From: Cladorhizidae sp. MBARI D1340-BT2 | Lineage: Eukaryota; Porifera; Demospongiae; Poecilosclerida; Cladorhizidae | Assembly (NCBI GenBank): GCA_028752905.1 | Contig: JAQNBH010000005.1 | Coordinates: forward strand, 2,043,725 to 2,107,724 | DNA: 64,000 bases | Direction: 5' to 3' | In this document: piece by piece, positions 43,853-55,974 of the stretch | Layout: every line of letters begins with the position of its first letter | Position numbering within the stretch: the stretch's first letter is position 1 | Made by a program: the position numbers and the translations under genes | The notes under the pieces: generated by a model | Told to the model about the DNA's origin: nothing | The model's input: the letters and a program-made list of their open reading frames with translations, nothing else | Database searches by the model: none

Positions 43853-46800
43853 CGATGAAGCAGTGAGCTGAAGAAGAAGTGAGCTGAAGAAGCAGTGAGC
43901 TGAAGAAGAAGTGAGCTGAAGAAGAAGTGAGCTGAAGAAGCAGTGAGCTGAAGAAGCAGTGAGCTGAAGAAGCAGTGAGCTGAAGAAGAAGTGAGCTGAA
44001 AAGAAGTGAGCTGAAGAAGAAGTGAGCTGAAGAAGCAGTGAGCTGAAGAAGCAGTGAGCTGAAGAAGCAGTGAGCTGAAGAAGAAGTGAGCTGAAGAAGC
44101 AGTGAGCTGAAGAAGCAGTGAGCTGAAGAAGCAGTGAGCTGAAGAAGAAGTGAGCTGAAGAAGCAGTGAGCTGAAGAAGAAGTGAGCTGAAGAAGAAGTG
44201 AGCTGAAGAAGCAGTGAGCTGAAGAAGAAGTGAGCTGAAGAAGCAGTGAGCTGAAGAAGAAGTGAGCTGAAGAAGAAGTGAGCTGAAGAAGCAGTGAGCT
44301 GAAGAACGAGTGAGCTGAAGAAGAAGTGAGCTGAAGAAGAAGTGAGCTGAAGAAGCAGTGAGCTGAAGAAGCAGTGAGCTGAAGAAGCAGTGAGCTGAAG
44401 AAGAAGTGAGCTGAAGAAGAAGTGAGCTGAAGAAGCAGTGAGCTGAAGAAGCAGTGAGCTGAAGAAGCAGTGAGCTGAAGAAGGAGTGAGCTGAAGAAGA
44501 AGTGAGCTGAAGAAGAAGTGAGCTGAAGAAGAAGTGAGCTGAAGAAGCAGTGAGCTGAAGAAGAAGTGAGCTGAAGAAGAAGTGAGCTGAAGAAGCAGTG
44601 AGCTGAAGAAGCAGTGAGCTGAAGAAGAAGTGAGCTGAAGAAGAAGTGAGCTGAAGAAGAAGTGAGCTGAAGAAGAAGTGAGCTGAAGAAGCAGTGAGCT
44701 GAAGAAGCAGTGAGCTGAAGAAGAAGTGAGCTGAAGAAGAAGTGAGCTGAAGAAGAAGTGAGCTGAAGAAGAAGTGAGCTGAAGAAGAAGTGAGCTGAAG
44801 AAGAAGTGAGCTGAAGAAGAAGTGAGCTGAAGAAGAAGTGAGCTGAAGAAGAAGTGAGCTGAAGAAGAAGTGAGCTGAAGAAGAAGTGAGCTGAAGAAGT
44901 GAGCTGAAGAAGAAGTGAGCTGAAGAAGAAGTGAGCTGAAGAAGAAGTGAGCTGAAGAAGAAGTGAGCTGAAGAAGAAGTGAGCTGAAGAAGCAGTGAGC
45001 TGAAGAAGAAGTGAGCTGAAGAAGCAGTGAGCTGAAGAAGAAGTGAGCTGAAGAAGCAGTGAGCTGAAGAAGCAGTGAGCTGAAGAAGAAGTGAGCTGAA
45101 GAAGAAGTGAGCTGAAGAAGCAGTGAGCTGAAGAAGAAGTGAGCTGAGGAAGAAGTGAGCTGAAGAAGAAGTGAGCTGAAGAAGCAGTGAGCTGAAGAAG
45201 AAGTGAGCTGAAGAAGCAGTGAGCTGAAGAAGCAGTGAGCTGAAGAAGCAGTGAGCTGAAGAAGAAGTGAGCTGAAGAAGCAGTGAGCTGAAGAAGAAGT
45301 GAGCTGAAGAAGAAGTGAGCTGAAGAAGAAGTGAGCTGAGGAAGCAGTGAGCTGAAGAAGCAGTGAGCTGAAGAAGAAGTGAGCTGAAGAAGAAGTGAGC
45401 TGAAGAAGCAGTGAGCTGAAGAAGAAGTGAGCTGAAGAAGAAGTGAGCTGAAGAAGCAGTGAGCTGAAGAAGCAGTGAGCTGAAGAAGCAGTGAGCTGAA
45501 GAAGCAGTGAGCTGAAGAAGAAGTGAGCTGAAGAAGAAGTGAGCTGAAGAAGAAGTGAGCTGAAGAAGCAGTGAGCTGAAGAAGAAGTGAGCTGAAGAAG
45601 CAGTGAGCTGAAGAAGCAGTGAGCTGAAGAAGAAGTGAGCTGAAGAAGGAGTGAGCTGAAGAAGCAGTGAGCTGAAGAAGAAGTGAGCTGAAGAAGAAGT
45701 GAGCTGAAGAAGCAGTGAGCTGAAGAAGCAGTGAGCTGAAGAAGCAGTGAGCTGAAGAAGAAGTGAGCTGAAGAAGAAGTGAGCTGAAGAAGCAGTGAGC
45801 TGAAGAAGAAGTGAGCTGAAGAAGAAGTGAGCTGAAGAAGAAGTGAGCTGAAGAAGCAGTGAGCTGAAGAAGAAGTGAGCTGAAGAAGCAGTGAGCTGAG
45901 GAAGCAGTGAGCTGAAGAAGAAGTGAGCTGAAGAAGAAGTGAGCTGAAGAAGCAGTGAGCTGAAGAAGAAGTGAGCTGAAGAAGCAGTGAGCTGAAGAAG
46001 AAGTGAGCTGAAGAAGAAGTGAGCTGAAGAAGAAGTGAGCTGAAGAAGAAGTGAGCTGAAGAAGAAGTGAGCTGAAGAAGCAGTGAGCTGAAGAAGAAGT
46101 GAGCTGAAGAAGAAGTGAGCTGAAGAAGAAGTGAGCTGAAGAAGAAGTGAGCTGAAGAAGAAGTGAGCTGAAGAAGAAGTGAGCTGAAGAAGAAGTGAGC
46201 TGAAGAAGAAGTGAGCTGAAGAAGAAGTGAGCTGAAGAAGAAGTGAGCTGAAGAAGAAGTGAGCTGAAGAAGAAGTGAGCTGAAGAAGAAGTGAGCTGAA
46301 GAAGAAGTGAGCTGAAGAAGAAGTGAGCTGAAGAAGTGAGCTGAAGAAGAAGTGAGCTGAAGAAGAAGTGAGCTGAAGAAGCAGTGAGCTGAAGAAGAAG
46401 TGAGCTGAAGAAGCAGTGAGCTGAAGAAGCAGTGAGCTGAAGAAGCAGTGAGCTGAAGAAGAAGTGAGCTGAAGAAGCAGTGAGCTGAAGAAGCAGTGAG
46501 CTGAAGAAGAAGTGAGCTGAAGAAGCAGTGGGCTGAAGAAGCAGTGAGCTGAAGAAGAAGTGAGCTGAAGAAGAAGTGAGCTGAAGAAGAAGTGAGCTGA
46601 AGAAGCAGTGAGCTGAAGAAGCAGTGAGCTGAAGAAGAAGTGAGCTGAAGAAGAAGTGAGCTGAAGAAGCAGTGAGCTGAAGAAGAAGTGAGCTGAAGAA
46701 GAAGTGAGCTGAAGAAGAAGTGAGCTGAAGAAGAAGTGAGCTGAAGAAGCAGTGAGCTGAAGAAGCAGTGAGCTGAAGAAGCAGTGAGCTGAAGAAGAAG

Positions 46801-49800
46801 TGAGCTGAAGAAGAAGTGAGCTGAAGAAGCAGTGAGCTGAAGAAGAAGTGAGCTGAAGAAGAAGTGAGCTGAAGAAGAAGTGAGCTGAAGAAGAAGTGAG
46901 CTGAAGAAGCAGTGAGCTGAGGAAGAAGTGAGCTGAGGAAGAAGTGAGCTGAGGAAGAAGTGAGCTGAAGAAGAAGTGAGCTGAAGAAGAAGTGAGCTGA
47001 AGAAGAAGTGAGCTGAAGAAGAAGTGAGCTGAAGAAGAAGTGAGCTGAAGAAGAAGTGAGCTGAAGAAGAAGTGAGCTGAAGAAGAAGTGAGCTGAAGAA
47101 GAAGTGAGCTGAAGAAGAAGTGAGCTGAAGAAGAAGTGAGCTGAAGAAGAAGTGAGCTGAAGAAGAAGTGAGCTGAAGAAGAAGTGAGCTGAAGGAGCAG
47201 TGAGCTGAAGAAGAAGTGAGCTGAATAAGAAGTGAGCTGAAGAAGAAGTGAGCTGAAGAAGAAGTGAGCTGAAGAAGAAGTGAGCTGAAGAAGAAGTGAG
47301 CTGAAGAAGAAGTGAGCTGAAGAAGCAGTGAGCTGAAGAAGAAGTGAGCTGAAGAAGAAGTGAGCTGAAGAAGAAGTGAGCTGAAGAAGAAGTGAGCTGA
47401 AGAAGAAGTGAGCTGAAGAAGAAGTGAGCTGAAGAAGAAGTGAGCTGAAGAAGCAGTGAGCTGAAGAAGCAGTGAGCTGAAGAAGAAGTGAGCTGAAGAA
47501 GAAGTGAGCTGAAGAAGAAGTGAGCTGAAGAAGAAGTGAGCTGAAGAAGAAGTGAGCTGAAGAAGAAGTGAGCTGAAGAAGAAGTGAGCTGAAGAAGCAG
47601 TGAGCTGAAGAAGAAGTGAGCTGAAGAAGCAGTGAGCTGAAGAAGAAGTGAGCTGAAGAAGCAGTGAGCTGAAGAAGGAGTGAGCTGAAGAAGCAGTGAG
47701 CTGAAGAAGAAGTGAGCTGAAGAAGCAGTGAGCTGAAGAAGAAGTGAGCTGAATAAGAAGTGAGCTGAATAAGAAGTGAGCTGAATAAGAAGTGAGCTGA
47801 AGAAGAAGTGAGCTGAAGAAGAAGTGAGCTGAAGAAGAAGTGAGCTGAAGAAGCAGTGAGCTGAAGAAGAAGTGAGCTGAAGAAGAAGTGAGCTGAGGAA
47901 GCAGTGAGCTGAGGAAGCAGTGAGCTGAAGAAGAAGTGAGCTGAGGAAGAAGTGAGCTGAGGAAGAAGTGAGCTGAAGAAGAAGTGAGCTGAAGAAGAAG
48001 TGAGCTGAAGAAGCAGTGAGCTGAAGAAGAAGTGAGCTGAAGAAGAAGTGAGCTGAAGAAGCAGTGAGCTGAAGAAGCAGTGAGCTGAAGAAGCAGTGAG
48101 CTGAAGAAGCAGTGAGCTGAAGAAGCAGTGAGCTGAAGAAGAAGTGAGCCGAAGAAGAAGTGAGCCGAAGAAGCAGTGAGCCGAAGAAGAAGTGAGCTGA
48201 AGAAGAAGTGAGCCGAAGAAGAAGTGAGCTGAAGAAGAAGTGAGCTGAAGAAGAAGTGAGCTGAAGAAGAAGTGAGCTGAAGAAGCAGTGAGCTGAAGAA
48301 GCAGTGAGCTGAAGAAGAAGTGAGCTGAAGAAGAAGTGAGCTGAAGAAGCAGTGAGCTGAAGAAGAAGTGAGCTGAAGAAGAAGTGAGCTGAAGAAGAAG
48401 TGAGCTGAAGAAGAAGTGAGCTGAAGAAGGAGTGAGCTGAAGAAGAAGTGAGCTGAAGAAGAAGTGAGCTGAAGAAGAAGTGAGCTGAAGAAGAAGTGAG
48501 CTGAAGAACGAGTGAGCTGAAGAAGAAGTGAGCTGAAGAAGAAGTGAGCTGAAGAACGAGTGAGCTGAAGAAGAAGTGAGCTGAAGAAGCAGTGAGCTGA
48601 AGAAGAAGTGAGCCGAAGAAGCAGTGAGCCGAAGAAGCAGTGAGCCGAAGAAGAAGTGAGCCGAAGAAGAAGTGAGCCGAAGAAGCAGTGAGCTGAAGAA
48701 GAAGTGAGCTGAAGAAGAAGTGAGCTGAAGAAGAAGTGAGCTGAAGAAGAAGTGAGCTGAAGAAGAAGTGAGCTGAAGAAGTGAGCTGAAGAAGAAGTGA
48801 GCTGAAGAAGAAGTGAGCTGAAGAAGGAGTGAGCTGAAGAAGAAGTGAGCTGAAGAAGCAGTGAGCTGAAGAAGAAGTGAGTTGAAGAAGAAGTGAGCTG
48901 AAGAAGCAGTGAGCTGAAGAAGCAGTGAGCTGAAGAAGCAGTGAGCTGAAGAAGCAGTGAGCTGAAGAAGAAGTGAGCTGAAGAAGCAGTGAGCTGAAGA
49001 AGAAGTGAGCTGAAGAAGAAGTGAGCTGAAGAAGAAGTGAGCTGAAGAAGAAGTGAGCTGAAGAAGCAGTGAGCTGAAGAAGCAGTGAGCTGAAGAAGAA
49101 GTGAGCTGAAGAAGAAGTGAGCTGAAGAAGAAGTGAGCTGAAGAAGCAGTGAGCTGAAGAAGCAGTGAGCTGAAGAAGCAGTGAGCTGAAGAAGAAGTGA
49201 GCTGAAGAAGAAGTGAGCTGAAGAAGAAGTGAGCTGAAGAAGAAGTGAGCTGAAGAAGCAGTGAGCTGAAGAAGCAGTGAGCTGAAGAAGAAGTGAGCTG
49301 AAGAAGAAGTGAGCTGAAGAAGAAGTGAGCTGAAGAAGAAGTGAGCTGAAGAAGAAGTGAGCTGAAGAAGCAGTGAGCTGAAGAAGCAGTGAGCTGAAGA
49401 AGAAGTGAGCTGAAGAAGAAGTGAGCTGAAGAAGCAGTGAGCTGAAGAAGAAGTGAGCTGAAGAAGAAGTGAGCTGAAGAAGAAGTGAGCTGAAGAAGAA
49501 GTGAGCTGAAGAAGCAGTGAGCTGAAGAAGCGGTGAGCTGAAGAAGAAGTGAGCTGAAGAAGCAGTGAGCTGAAGAAGCAGTGAGCTGAAGAAGAAGTGA
49601 GCTGAAGAAGAAGTGAGCTGAAGAAGCAGTGAGCTGAAGAAGAAGTGAGCTGAAGAAGAAGTGAGCTGAAGAAGCAGTGAGCTGAAGAAGAAGTGAGCTG
49701 AAGAAGAAGTGAGCTGAAGAAGAAGTGAGCTGAAGAAGAAGTGAGCTGAAGAAGAAGTGAGCTGAAGAAGAAGTGAGCTGAAGAAGCAGTGAGCTGAAGA

Positions 49801-52592
49801 AGAAGTGAGCTGAAGAAGAAGTGAGCTGAAGGAGCAGTGAGCTGAAGAAGAAGTGAGCTGAAGAAGCAGTGAGCTGAAGAAGAAGTGAGCTGAAGAAGAA
49901 GTGAGCTGAAGAAGAAGTGAGCTGAAGAAGCAGTGAGCTGAAGGAGCAGTGAGCTGAAGAAGAAGTGAGCTGAAGAAGCAGTGAGCTGAAGAAGCAGTGA
50001 GCTGAAGAAGAAGTGAGCTGAAGAAGCAGTGAGCTGAAGAAGAAGTGAGCTGAAGAAGCAGTGAGCTGAAGAAGAAGTGAGCTGAAGAAGGAGTGAGCTG
50101 AAGAAGTGAGCTGAAGAAGAAGTGAGCTGAAGAAGCAGTGAGCTGAAGAAGAAGTGAGCTGAAGAAGAAGTGAGCTGAAGAAGAAGTGAGCTGAAGAAGG
50201 AGTGAGCTGAAGAAGTGAGCTGAAGAAGAAGTGAGCTGAAGAAGCAGTGAGCTGAAGAAGAAGTGAGCTGAAGAAGCAGTGAGCTGAAGAAGCAGTGAGC
50301 TGAAGAAGAAGTGAGCTGAGGAAGAAGTGAGCTGAAGAAGAAGTGAGCTGAAGAAGTGAGCTGAAGAAGAAGTGAGCTGAAGAAGAAGTGAGCTGAAGAA
50401 GAAGTGAGCTGAGGAAGAAGTGAGCTGAAGAAGAAGTGAGCTGAAGAAGCAGTGAGCTGAAGAAGCAGTGAGCTGAAGAAGCAGTGAGCTGAAGAAGCAG
50501 TGAGCTGAAGAAGAAGTGAGCTGAAGAAGAAGTGAGCTGAAGAAGAAGTGAGCTGAAGAAGAAGTGAGCTGAAGAAGAAGTGAGCTGAAGAAGTGAGCTG
50601 AAGAAGAAGTGAGCTGAAGAAGAAGTGAGCTGAAGAAGCAGTGAGCTGAAGAAGCAGTGAGCTGAAGAAGAAGTGAGCTGAAGAAGAAGTGAGCTGAAGA
50701 AGAAGTGAGCTGAAGAAGAAGTGAGCTGAAGAAGAAGTGAGCTGAAGAAGCAGTGAGCTGAAGAAGCAGTGAGCTGAAGAAGCAGTGAGCTGAAGAAGCA
50801 GTGAGCTGAAGAAGAAGTGAGCTGAAGAAGAAGTGAGCTGAAGAAGAAGTGAGCTGAAGAAGAAGTGAGCTGAAGAAGCAGTGAGCTGAAGAAGCGGTGA
50901 GCTGAAGAAGAAGTGAGCTGAAGAAGCAGTGAGCTGAAGAAGCAGTGAGCTGAAGAAGAAGTGAGCTGAAGAAGAAGTGAGCTGAAGAAGCAGTGAGCTG
51001 AAGAAGAAGTGAGCTGAAGAAGAAGTGAGCTGAAGAAGAAGTGAGCTGAAGAAGAAGTGAGCTGAAGAAGAAGTGAGCTGAAGAAGAAGTGAGCTGAAGA
51101 AGCAGTGAGCTGAAGAAGCAGTGAGCTGAAGAAGAAGTGAGCTGAAGAAGCAGTGAGCTGAAGAAGCAGTGAGCTGAAGAAGAAGTGAGCTGAAGAAGAA
51201 GTGAGCTGAAGAAGAAGTGAGCTGAAGAAGCAGTGAGCTGAAGAAGAAGTGAGCTGAAGAAGAAGTGAGCTGAAGAAGAAGTGAGCTGAAGAAGGAGTGA
51301 GCTGAAGAAGAAGTGAGCTGAAGAAGAAGTGAGCTGAAGAAGAAGTGAGCTGAAGAAGAAGTGAGCTGAAGAAGCAGTGAGCTGAAGAAGCAGTGAGCTG
51401 AAGAAGCAGTGAGCTGAAGAAGCAGTGAGCTGAAGAAGAAGTGAGCTGAAGAAGAAGTGAGCTGAAGAAGCAGTGAGTTGAAGAAGAAGTGAGCTGAAGA
51501 AGAAGTGAGCTGAAGAAGAAGTGAGCTGAAGAAGGAGTGAGCTGAAGAAGAAGTGAGCTGAAGAAGCAGTGAGCTGAAGAAGCAGTGAGCTGAAGAAGAA
51601 GTGAGCTGAAGAAGCAGTGAGCTGAAGAAGAAGTGAGCTGAAGAAGGAGTGAGCTGAAGAAGAAGTGAGCTGAAGAAGAAGTGAGCTGAAGAAGAAGTGA
51701 GCTGAAGAAGAAGTGAGCTGAAGAAGAAGTGAGCTGAAGAAGAAGTGAGCTGAAGAAGCAGTGGGCTGAAGAAGCAGTGAGCTGAAGAAGAAGTGAGCTG
51801 AAGAAGAAGTGAGCTGAAGAAGTGAGCTGAAGAAGAAGTGAGCTGAAGAAGAAGTGAGCTGAAGAAGAAGTGAGCTGAAGAAGCAGTGAGCTGAAGAAGA
51901 AGTGAGCTGAAGAAGAAGTGAGCTGAAGAAGGAGTGAGCTGAAGAAGAAGTGAGCTGAAGAAGAAGTGAGCTGAAGAAGAAGTGAGCTGAAGAAGAAGTG
52001 AGCTGAAGAACGAGTGAGCTGAAGAAGAAGTGAGCTGAAGAAGAAGTGAGCTGAAGAAGCAGTGAGCTGAAGAAGCAGTGAGCTGAAGAAGCAGTGAGCT
52101 GAAGAAGAAGTGAGCTGAAGAAGAAGTGAGCTGAAGAAGAAGTGAGCTGAAGAAGTGAGCTGAAGAAGAAGTGAGCTGAAGAAGAAGTGAGCTGAAGAAG
52201 AAGTGAGCTGAAGAAGCAGTGAGCTGAAGAAGCAGTGAGCTGAAGAAGAAGTGAGCTGAAGAAGAAGTGAGCTGAAGAAGTGAGCTGAAGAAGCAGTGAG
52301 CTGAAGAAGAAGTGAGCTGAAGAAGCAGTGAGCTGAAGAAGAAGTGAGCTGAAGAAGAAGTGAGCTGAAGAAGAAGTGAGCTGAAGAAGAAGTGAGCTGA
52401 AGAAGAAGTGAGCTGAAGAAGAAGTGAGCTGAAGAAGCAGTGAGCTGAAGAAGAAGTGAGCTGAAGAAGAAGTGAGCTGAAGAAGGAGTGAGCTGAAGAA
52501 GAAGTGAGCTGAAGAAGCAGTGAGCTGAAGAAGCAGTGAGCTGAAGAAGAAGTGAGCTGAAGAAGAAGTGAGCTGAAGAAGAAGTGAGCTGA
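43853..52592. repeat. Giant minisatellite, 16 bp unit, ~545 copies
   Basis: Head-to-tail GTGAGCTGAAGAAGAA, alternating irregularly with GTGAGCTGAAGAAGCA. Rare variants are GAGGAAG, GAATAAG, GAGCCGAAG, AACGAG, AAGGAG and units shortened by two or three bases. Since 16 leaves remainder 1 on division by 3 and the unit has no stop in any minus-strand frame, minus-strand frames run open for almost 9 kb (16-residue repeat SSAHFFFSSLLLQLTS). Two frames are open at once, which argues against coding. The plus strand has TGA twice per unit. Confidence 0.97.
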
Positions 52593-52851
52593 AAGTAAAG
52601 GGACAAGTTTGAATGATGCAAAAAGTGTTAACAATCTTGGTGAGGTAAATAAATGTATTATTGCTCTATGACAGAGAGAACTGGCTTCAGGTTAATTAAC
52701 TGGTCAATAGACAAGAGATGTGCTATGATGCATGGCACACACTTTAACAAGTTCTTGTCAGCTTCTGCTGGTCTTCTCTTTAGTACTCTGAGAATTCCTC
52801 AGAAAGCACTTCCTGATGAGCTCACTCTTTAATGTAGAATGCTCCCCATCT

Positions 52852-52974
52852 TCAAGGGAAGTTGCTTCCGAGTGCTCTTAGCAAAACTCTCACGGCCAAT
52901 ACTTCCACATGCAAATCTGCCATCCCATAATGTTGCAGGGCATCAGGTTGCTCTACCTTGCACCAGTCCAGAGT
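52852..52974 (-). CDS. Candidate terminal exon of an unrecognised minus-strand gene
   Basis: Minus strand: acceptor TTATGTGTTCTTACAG, then 40 codons TLDWCKVEQPDALQHYGMAD and LHVEVLAVRVLLRALGSNFP, then TGA. An ATTAAA poly(A)-signal variant follows the stop by about 20 bp (52,827-52,832 on the plus strand reads TTTAAT). I do not recognise the family, and the upstream exons were not found. Confidence 0.3.
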   Translation of the reverse strand, partial: TLDWCKVEQPDALQHYGMADLHVEVLAVRVLLRALGSNFP

Positions 52975-53277
52975 CTGTAAGAACACATAAATTACATTCA
53001 ATTCTTGGCTACTTCCCCACATCTGTACTGTATCAACTCTGCTAAGGCTAGGAACGGCTAGAGTAATGATCATCCAACAATGATGGCTTTCAAGCTGTTT
53101 GTTTTTGTTTGGGGTTTGGGTGGAACCCCCTCCCTCTCTTGCATCTTCCCTCGCCACTCAATTCTCTGCATTCATTGCTAAGTGTGCAGCCAGGGGGTTA
53201 TATCAGTGTGACAAACTGGCCATAGTGGTTAACCCCTTCCTCCCTTTCACTCGTGTACATTATTGCGTTCATGTGTA

Positions 53278-53384
53278 ATGACACCTACAGAAGTTCCAAG
53301 CACTCAAGGCAAGAAGAAGGGAACTATGTCAGCCAGGCCAAGTGAAAAGAGCTCTCCAAGCCAAGAAGAAACTCCTGGACACAG
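53278..53384 (+). CDS. Candidate first exon, unrecognised
   Basis: ATG opens a Lys/Ser-rich stretch MTPTEVPSTQGKKKGTMSAR then PSEKSSPSQEETPGH, ending at ACAG|GTACAC with two bases left over. It could be an upstream exon of the FAM204A-like gene: joining to a TGAG|C acceptor at 56,728 gives SKQLSSSDKD in frame. The more obvious acceptor TTTGCAG at 56,724 gives the wrong phase, so support is weak. Confidence 0.2.
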
Positions 53385-53534
53385 GTACACCAATAATTTT
53401 GTTTGACCGGACAATAACCCTGTCATGTACATTGCTGTTCCGCCCTTGTTGGTCACTGCTAATTGGCACTGGCCTGGAGCGTGCTACTACATGCTAATAC
53501 TGTTACCATGGTAGCAGGAAATGTGCATGAAATG

Positions 53535-54510
53535 TTCGTGCATTATACCAAACATGACTTTGTTGATGTGCATATCTGATCAAAACTCTCAACATGACTT
53601 AGTTGATGCCAAACACGACTTAGTTGATGCACATATCTGATCAAAACTCTCAACATGACTTAGTTGATGCCAAACATGACTTTAGTTGATGCACATATCT
53701 GCTCAAAACTCTCAATATGACTTTGTTGATGCCAAACACGACTTAGTTGATGCACATATCTGTTCAAAACTCTCAACATGACTTAGTTGATGCCAAACAT
53801 GACTTAGTTGATGCACATATCTGATCAAAACTCTCAACATGACTTAGTTGATGCCAAACACGAATTAGTTGATGCACATATCTGATCAAAACTCTCAACA
53901 TGACTTAGTTGATGCCAAAACATGACTTAGTTGATGCACATATCTGCTTAAAAACCTCAAACATGACTTAGTTGATGTGCATATCTGCTCATAACTCTCA
54001 ACATGACTTAGTTGATGCCAAACATGACTTAGTTGATGCACATATCTGATAACTCTCAACATGACTTAGTTGATGCCAAACACGACTTAGTTGATGCACA
54101 TATCTGATCAAAACTCTCAACATGACTTAGTTGATGCCAAAACATGACTTAGTTGATGCACATATCTGCTTAAAAACCTCAAACATGACTTAGTTGATGT
54201 GCATATCTGCTCAAAACTCTCAACATGACTTAGTTGATGCCAAACATGACTTAGTTGATGCACATACCTGATCAAAACTCTCAACATGACTTAGTTGATG
54301 CCAAACATGACTTAGTTGATGTACATATCTGATCAAAACTCTCAAACATGACTTAGTTGATGTGCGTATGTGCTCAAAACTCTCAACATGACTTAGTTGA
54401 TGCCAAACATGACTTAGTTGATGCACATATCTGATCAAAACTCTCAACATGACTTAGTTGATGCCAAACATGAACTTAGTTGATGCACATATCTGCTTAA
54501 AACTCTCTGG
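53535..54510. repeat. Minisatellite, ~61 bp unit, ~16 copies
   Basis: Units: CATGACTTAGTTGATGCACA, then TATCTGATCAAAACTCTCAA and CATGACTTAGTTGATGCCAA. Each unit holds two copies of ACTTAGTTGATG, so it is an ancient dimer. A ~243 bp higher-order pattern recurs around the CTTAAAAACCTC variant (53,946 and 54,171). Confidence 0.92.
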
Positions 54511-55974
54511 CAAAATACAGTGTGCCCTACTTCTCACCTGTGGGCTTGCCTTGGCTAGCATGCTACAATGTGATAGCAATTAGCGAGGCATTGTGTGGCG
54601 AGCTAAAACACCTCTTAGTTACCTTCTCTTACTAATTAACACATTAGTAAGGAATGTGTTGCGAGCTGAACATCTTGCGAGCTGAACATCTTGCCGGACA
54701 TTTGTTGTGCCGGTTAAGGTCGTGCCTCATAGTTGATCTGTGCTGTTTCTTTGTTCAGTCTGTTCCCCACCACTTATCTCTCTTGTGTGGTGATGACCTT
54801 TTCCTTATCTGTGCCCCATGTGAGGCTAGGGCCCCGAGTGTATTGGATGCCTGCAATATATTCAATCATACATTTTATATTCTCAACGAACTCTCAGTTG
54901 ACGGAGCGAATTACAAGGACTTCCTATATAATCAACTTTGAAATTTTCTCTCTCGGCGTTTTGGCTAGATGCTCTAACCTTCATCAGGAAGAATGACTAG
55001 CCTTCATCTCATTATTCCTGAAGAAGGCTAGATCATCCATCTGCTTAAACGCTGAGAGAGTAAATTTCAAGTTGATTATTGAGGTCATTGTAGTACTATA
55101 TATTCTCCACTAGACTATGTGCATTCCATTAGTTTCATGAGCAGCCTAGCTATTGGGCTATTCAAGGGCGTGCACTAGTTAAGGGCAGACTGTATTGTTT
55201 TGTGGCCTGATCGCGATGAGTGACTCACTATATGTGACAATTCGTCATCATCTTCGTCTTCCTTTCTGGCCAGCTTTGTCCATTGAGAATGATCATTATT
55301 ATTCTATTGAGGTGCGTGGCTCTTCCTGACAGTCGCTGCTTCTGCACCGAATGCCACTCGTCAGCAGTCCTTTTTCTGAGCCGTCTGTCTCAAACATGCT
55401 TAGCAATGCTATTCTGTCCAGCTAGAAAATCTCTTTCTTCTATAGGAGTATGTTGTGCTTGTATCTGCTTTTAAGAACTTCTTGGCTGTGCAGAGGAAGT
55501 GTGTCGGGCATTAGCTTCTGTTTCAATTATCCTGCTTTCAGTTTTTCCTTATAATTGTAACTTTCGGTCCTCACGTAATATAATTTGTAGACGACCTTCA
55601 GAGAGAAGGAAGTGCTCAGGCATTAGTGGCTTTTGAGGTGCATTGCTGTTTTCAGTTTTTCCATCACATTCTTTCAGTCACCAAAAGATATGAATTCGTA
55701 GAAAATTATAGAGATTTTGCTAGAAGTTGAAAATTAACAGGATAGCACCACAATGCTTATTTTGCTTGACTGGTTTGATAAGCAACGTTGCGATCAGTGT
55801 TTTGTATGTCACTCATTCCGTGTCAATCTTATAAAAAAAATTGTTTTTGCATATGATGACTGTTAAGAGTATCAATTTGTTGCTTCTCGATGATCTGTAA
55901 TAGACCTACACCTAATATATAATGCTATGCTATTTACAATCTCGGCTATGGGGGAGATCTCATTGGATTGTCTG
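54511..55974. other. Unique DNA with an inverted pair of Penelope-type termini
   Basis: No gene recognised. The open stretch at 54,654-54,941 lacks motifs. An inverted pair related to 37,206-37,310 occupies 54,930-55,095. The remainder to 55,974 is AT-rich and shows nothing. Confidence 0.5.
54930..55095. mobile_element. Inverted pair of hammerhead-like retroelement termini
   Basis: Minus-strand copy (54,930-54,995): CTGATGAAGGTTAGAGCATC, then TAGCCAAAACGCCGAGAGAG, then AAAATTTCAAAGTTGATTAT. Plus-strand copy (55,016-55,085): CTGAAGAAGGCTAGATCATC, then TTAAACGCTGAGAGAG and TAAATTTCAAGTTGATTATT. The two together imply an ancestor with CTGATGA, a GGCTAGA/TCTAGCC stem and (G)AAACGC, as in hammerhead ribozymes of Penelope-like elements. 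Both copies carry core changes. Confidence 0.6.

Larger units (their letters stand above)
52593..53534. other. Unique DNA with two weak exon candidates
   Basis: Contains the minus-strand candidate at 52,852-52,974 and the plus-strand candidate at 53,278-53,384. The remainder shows nothing recognisable. A stretch at ~53,135-53,190 resembles the tail of dispersed repeat copy 2. Confidence 0.45.

Noticed and set aside
43739..52634. Two minus-strand open frames of ~2,950 codons
   Set aside because: They are translations of a 16 bp repeat that happens to lack stops in all minus-strand frames. Two frames are open simultaneously, and there is no domain or splice context.
54654..54996. Two overlapping 87-95-codon frames
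   Set aside because: No recognisable domain or splice sites, and the right end runs into retroelement terminus sequence.
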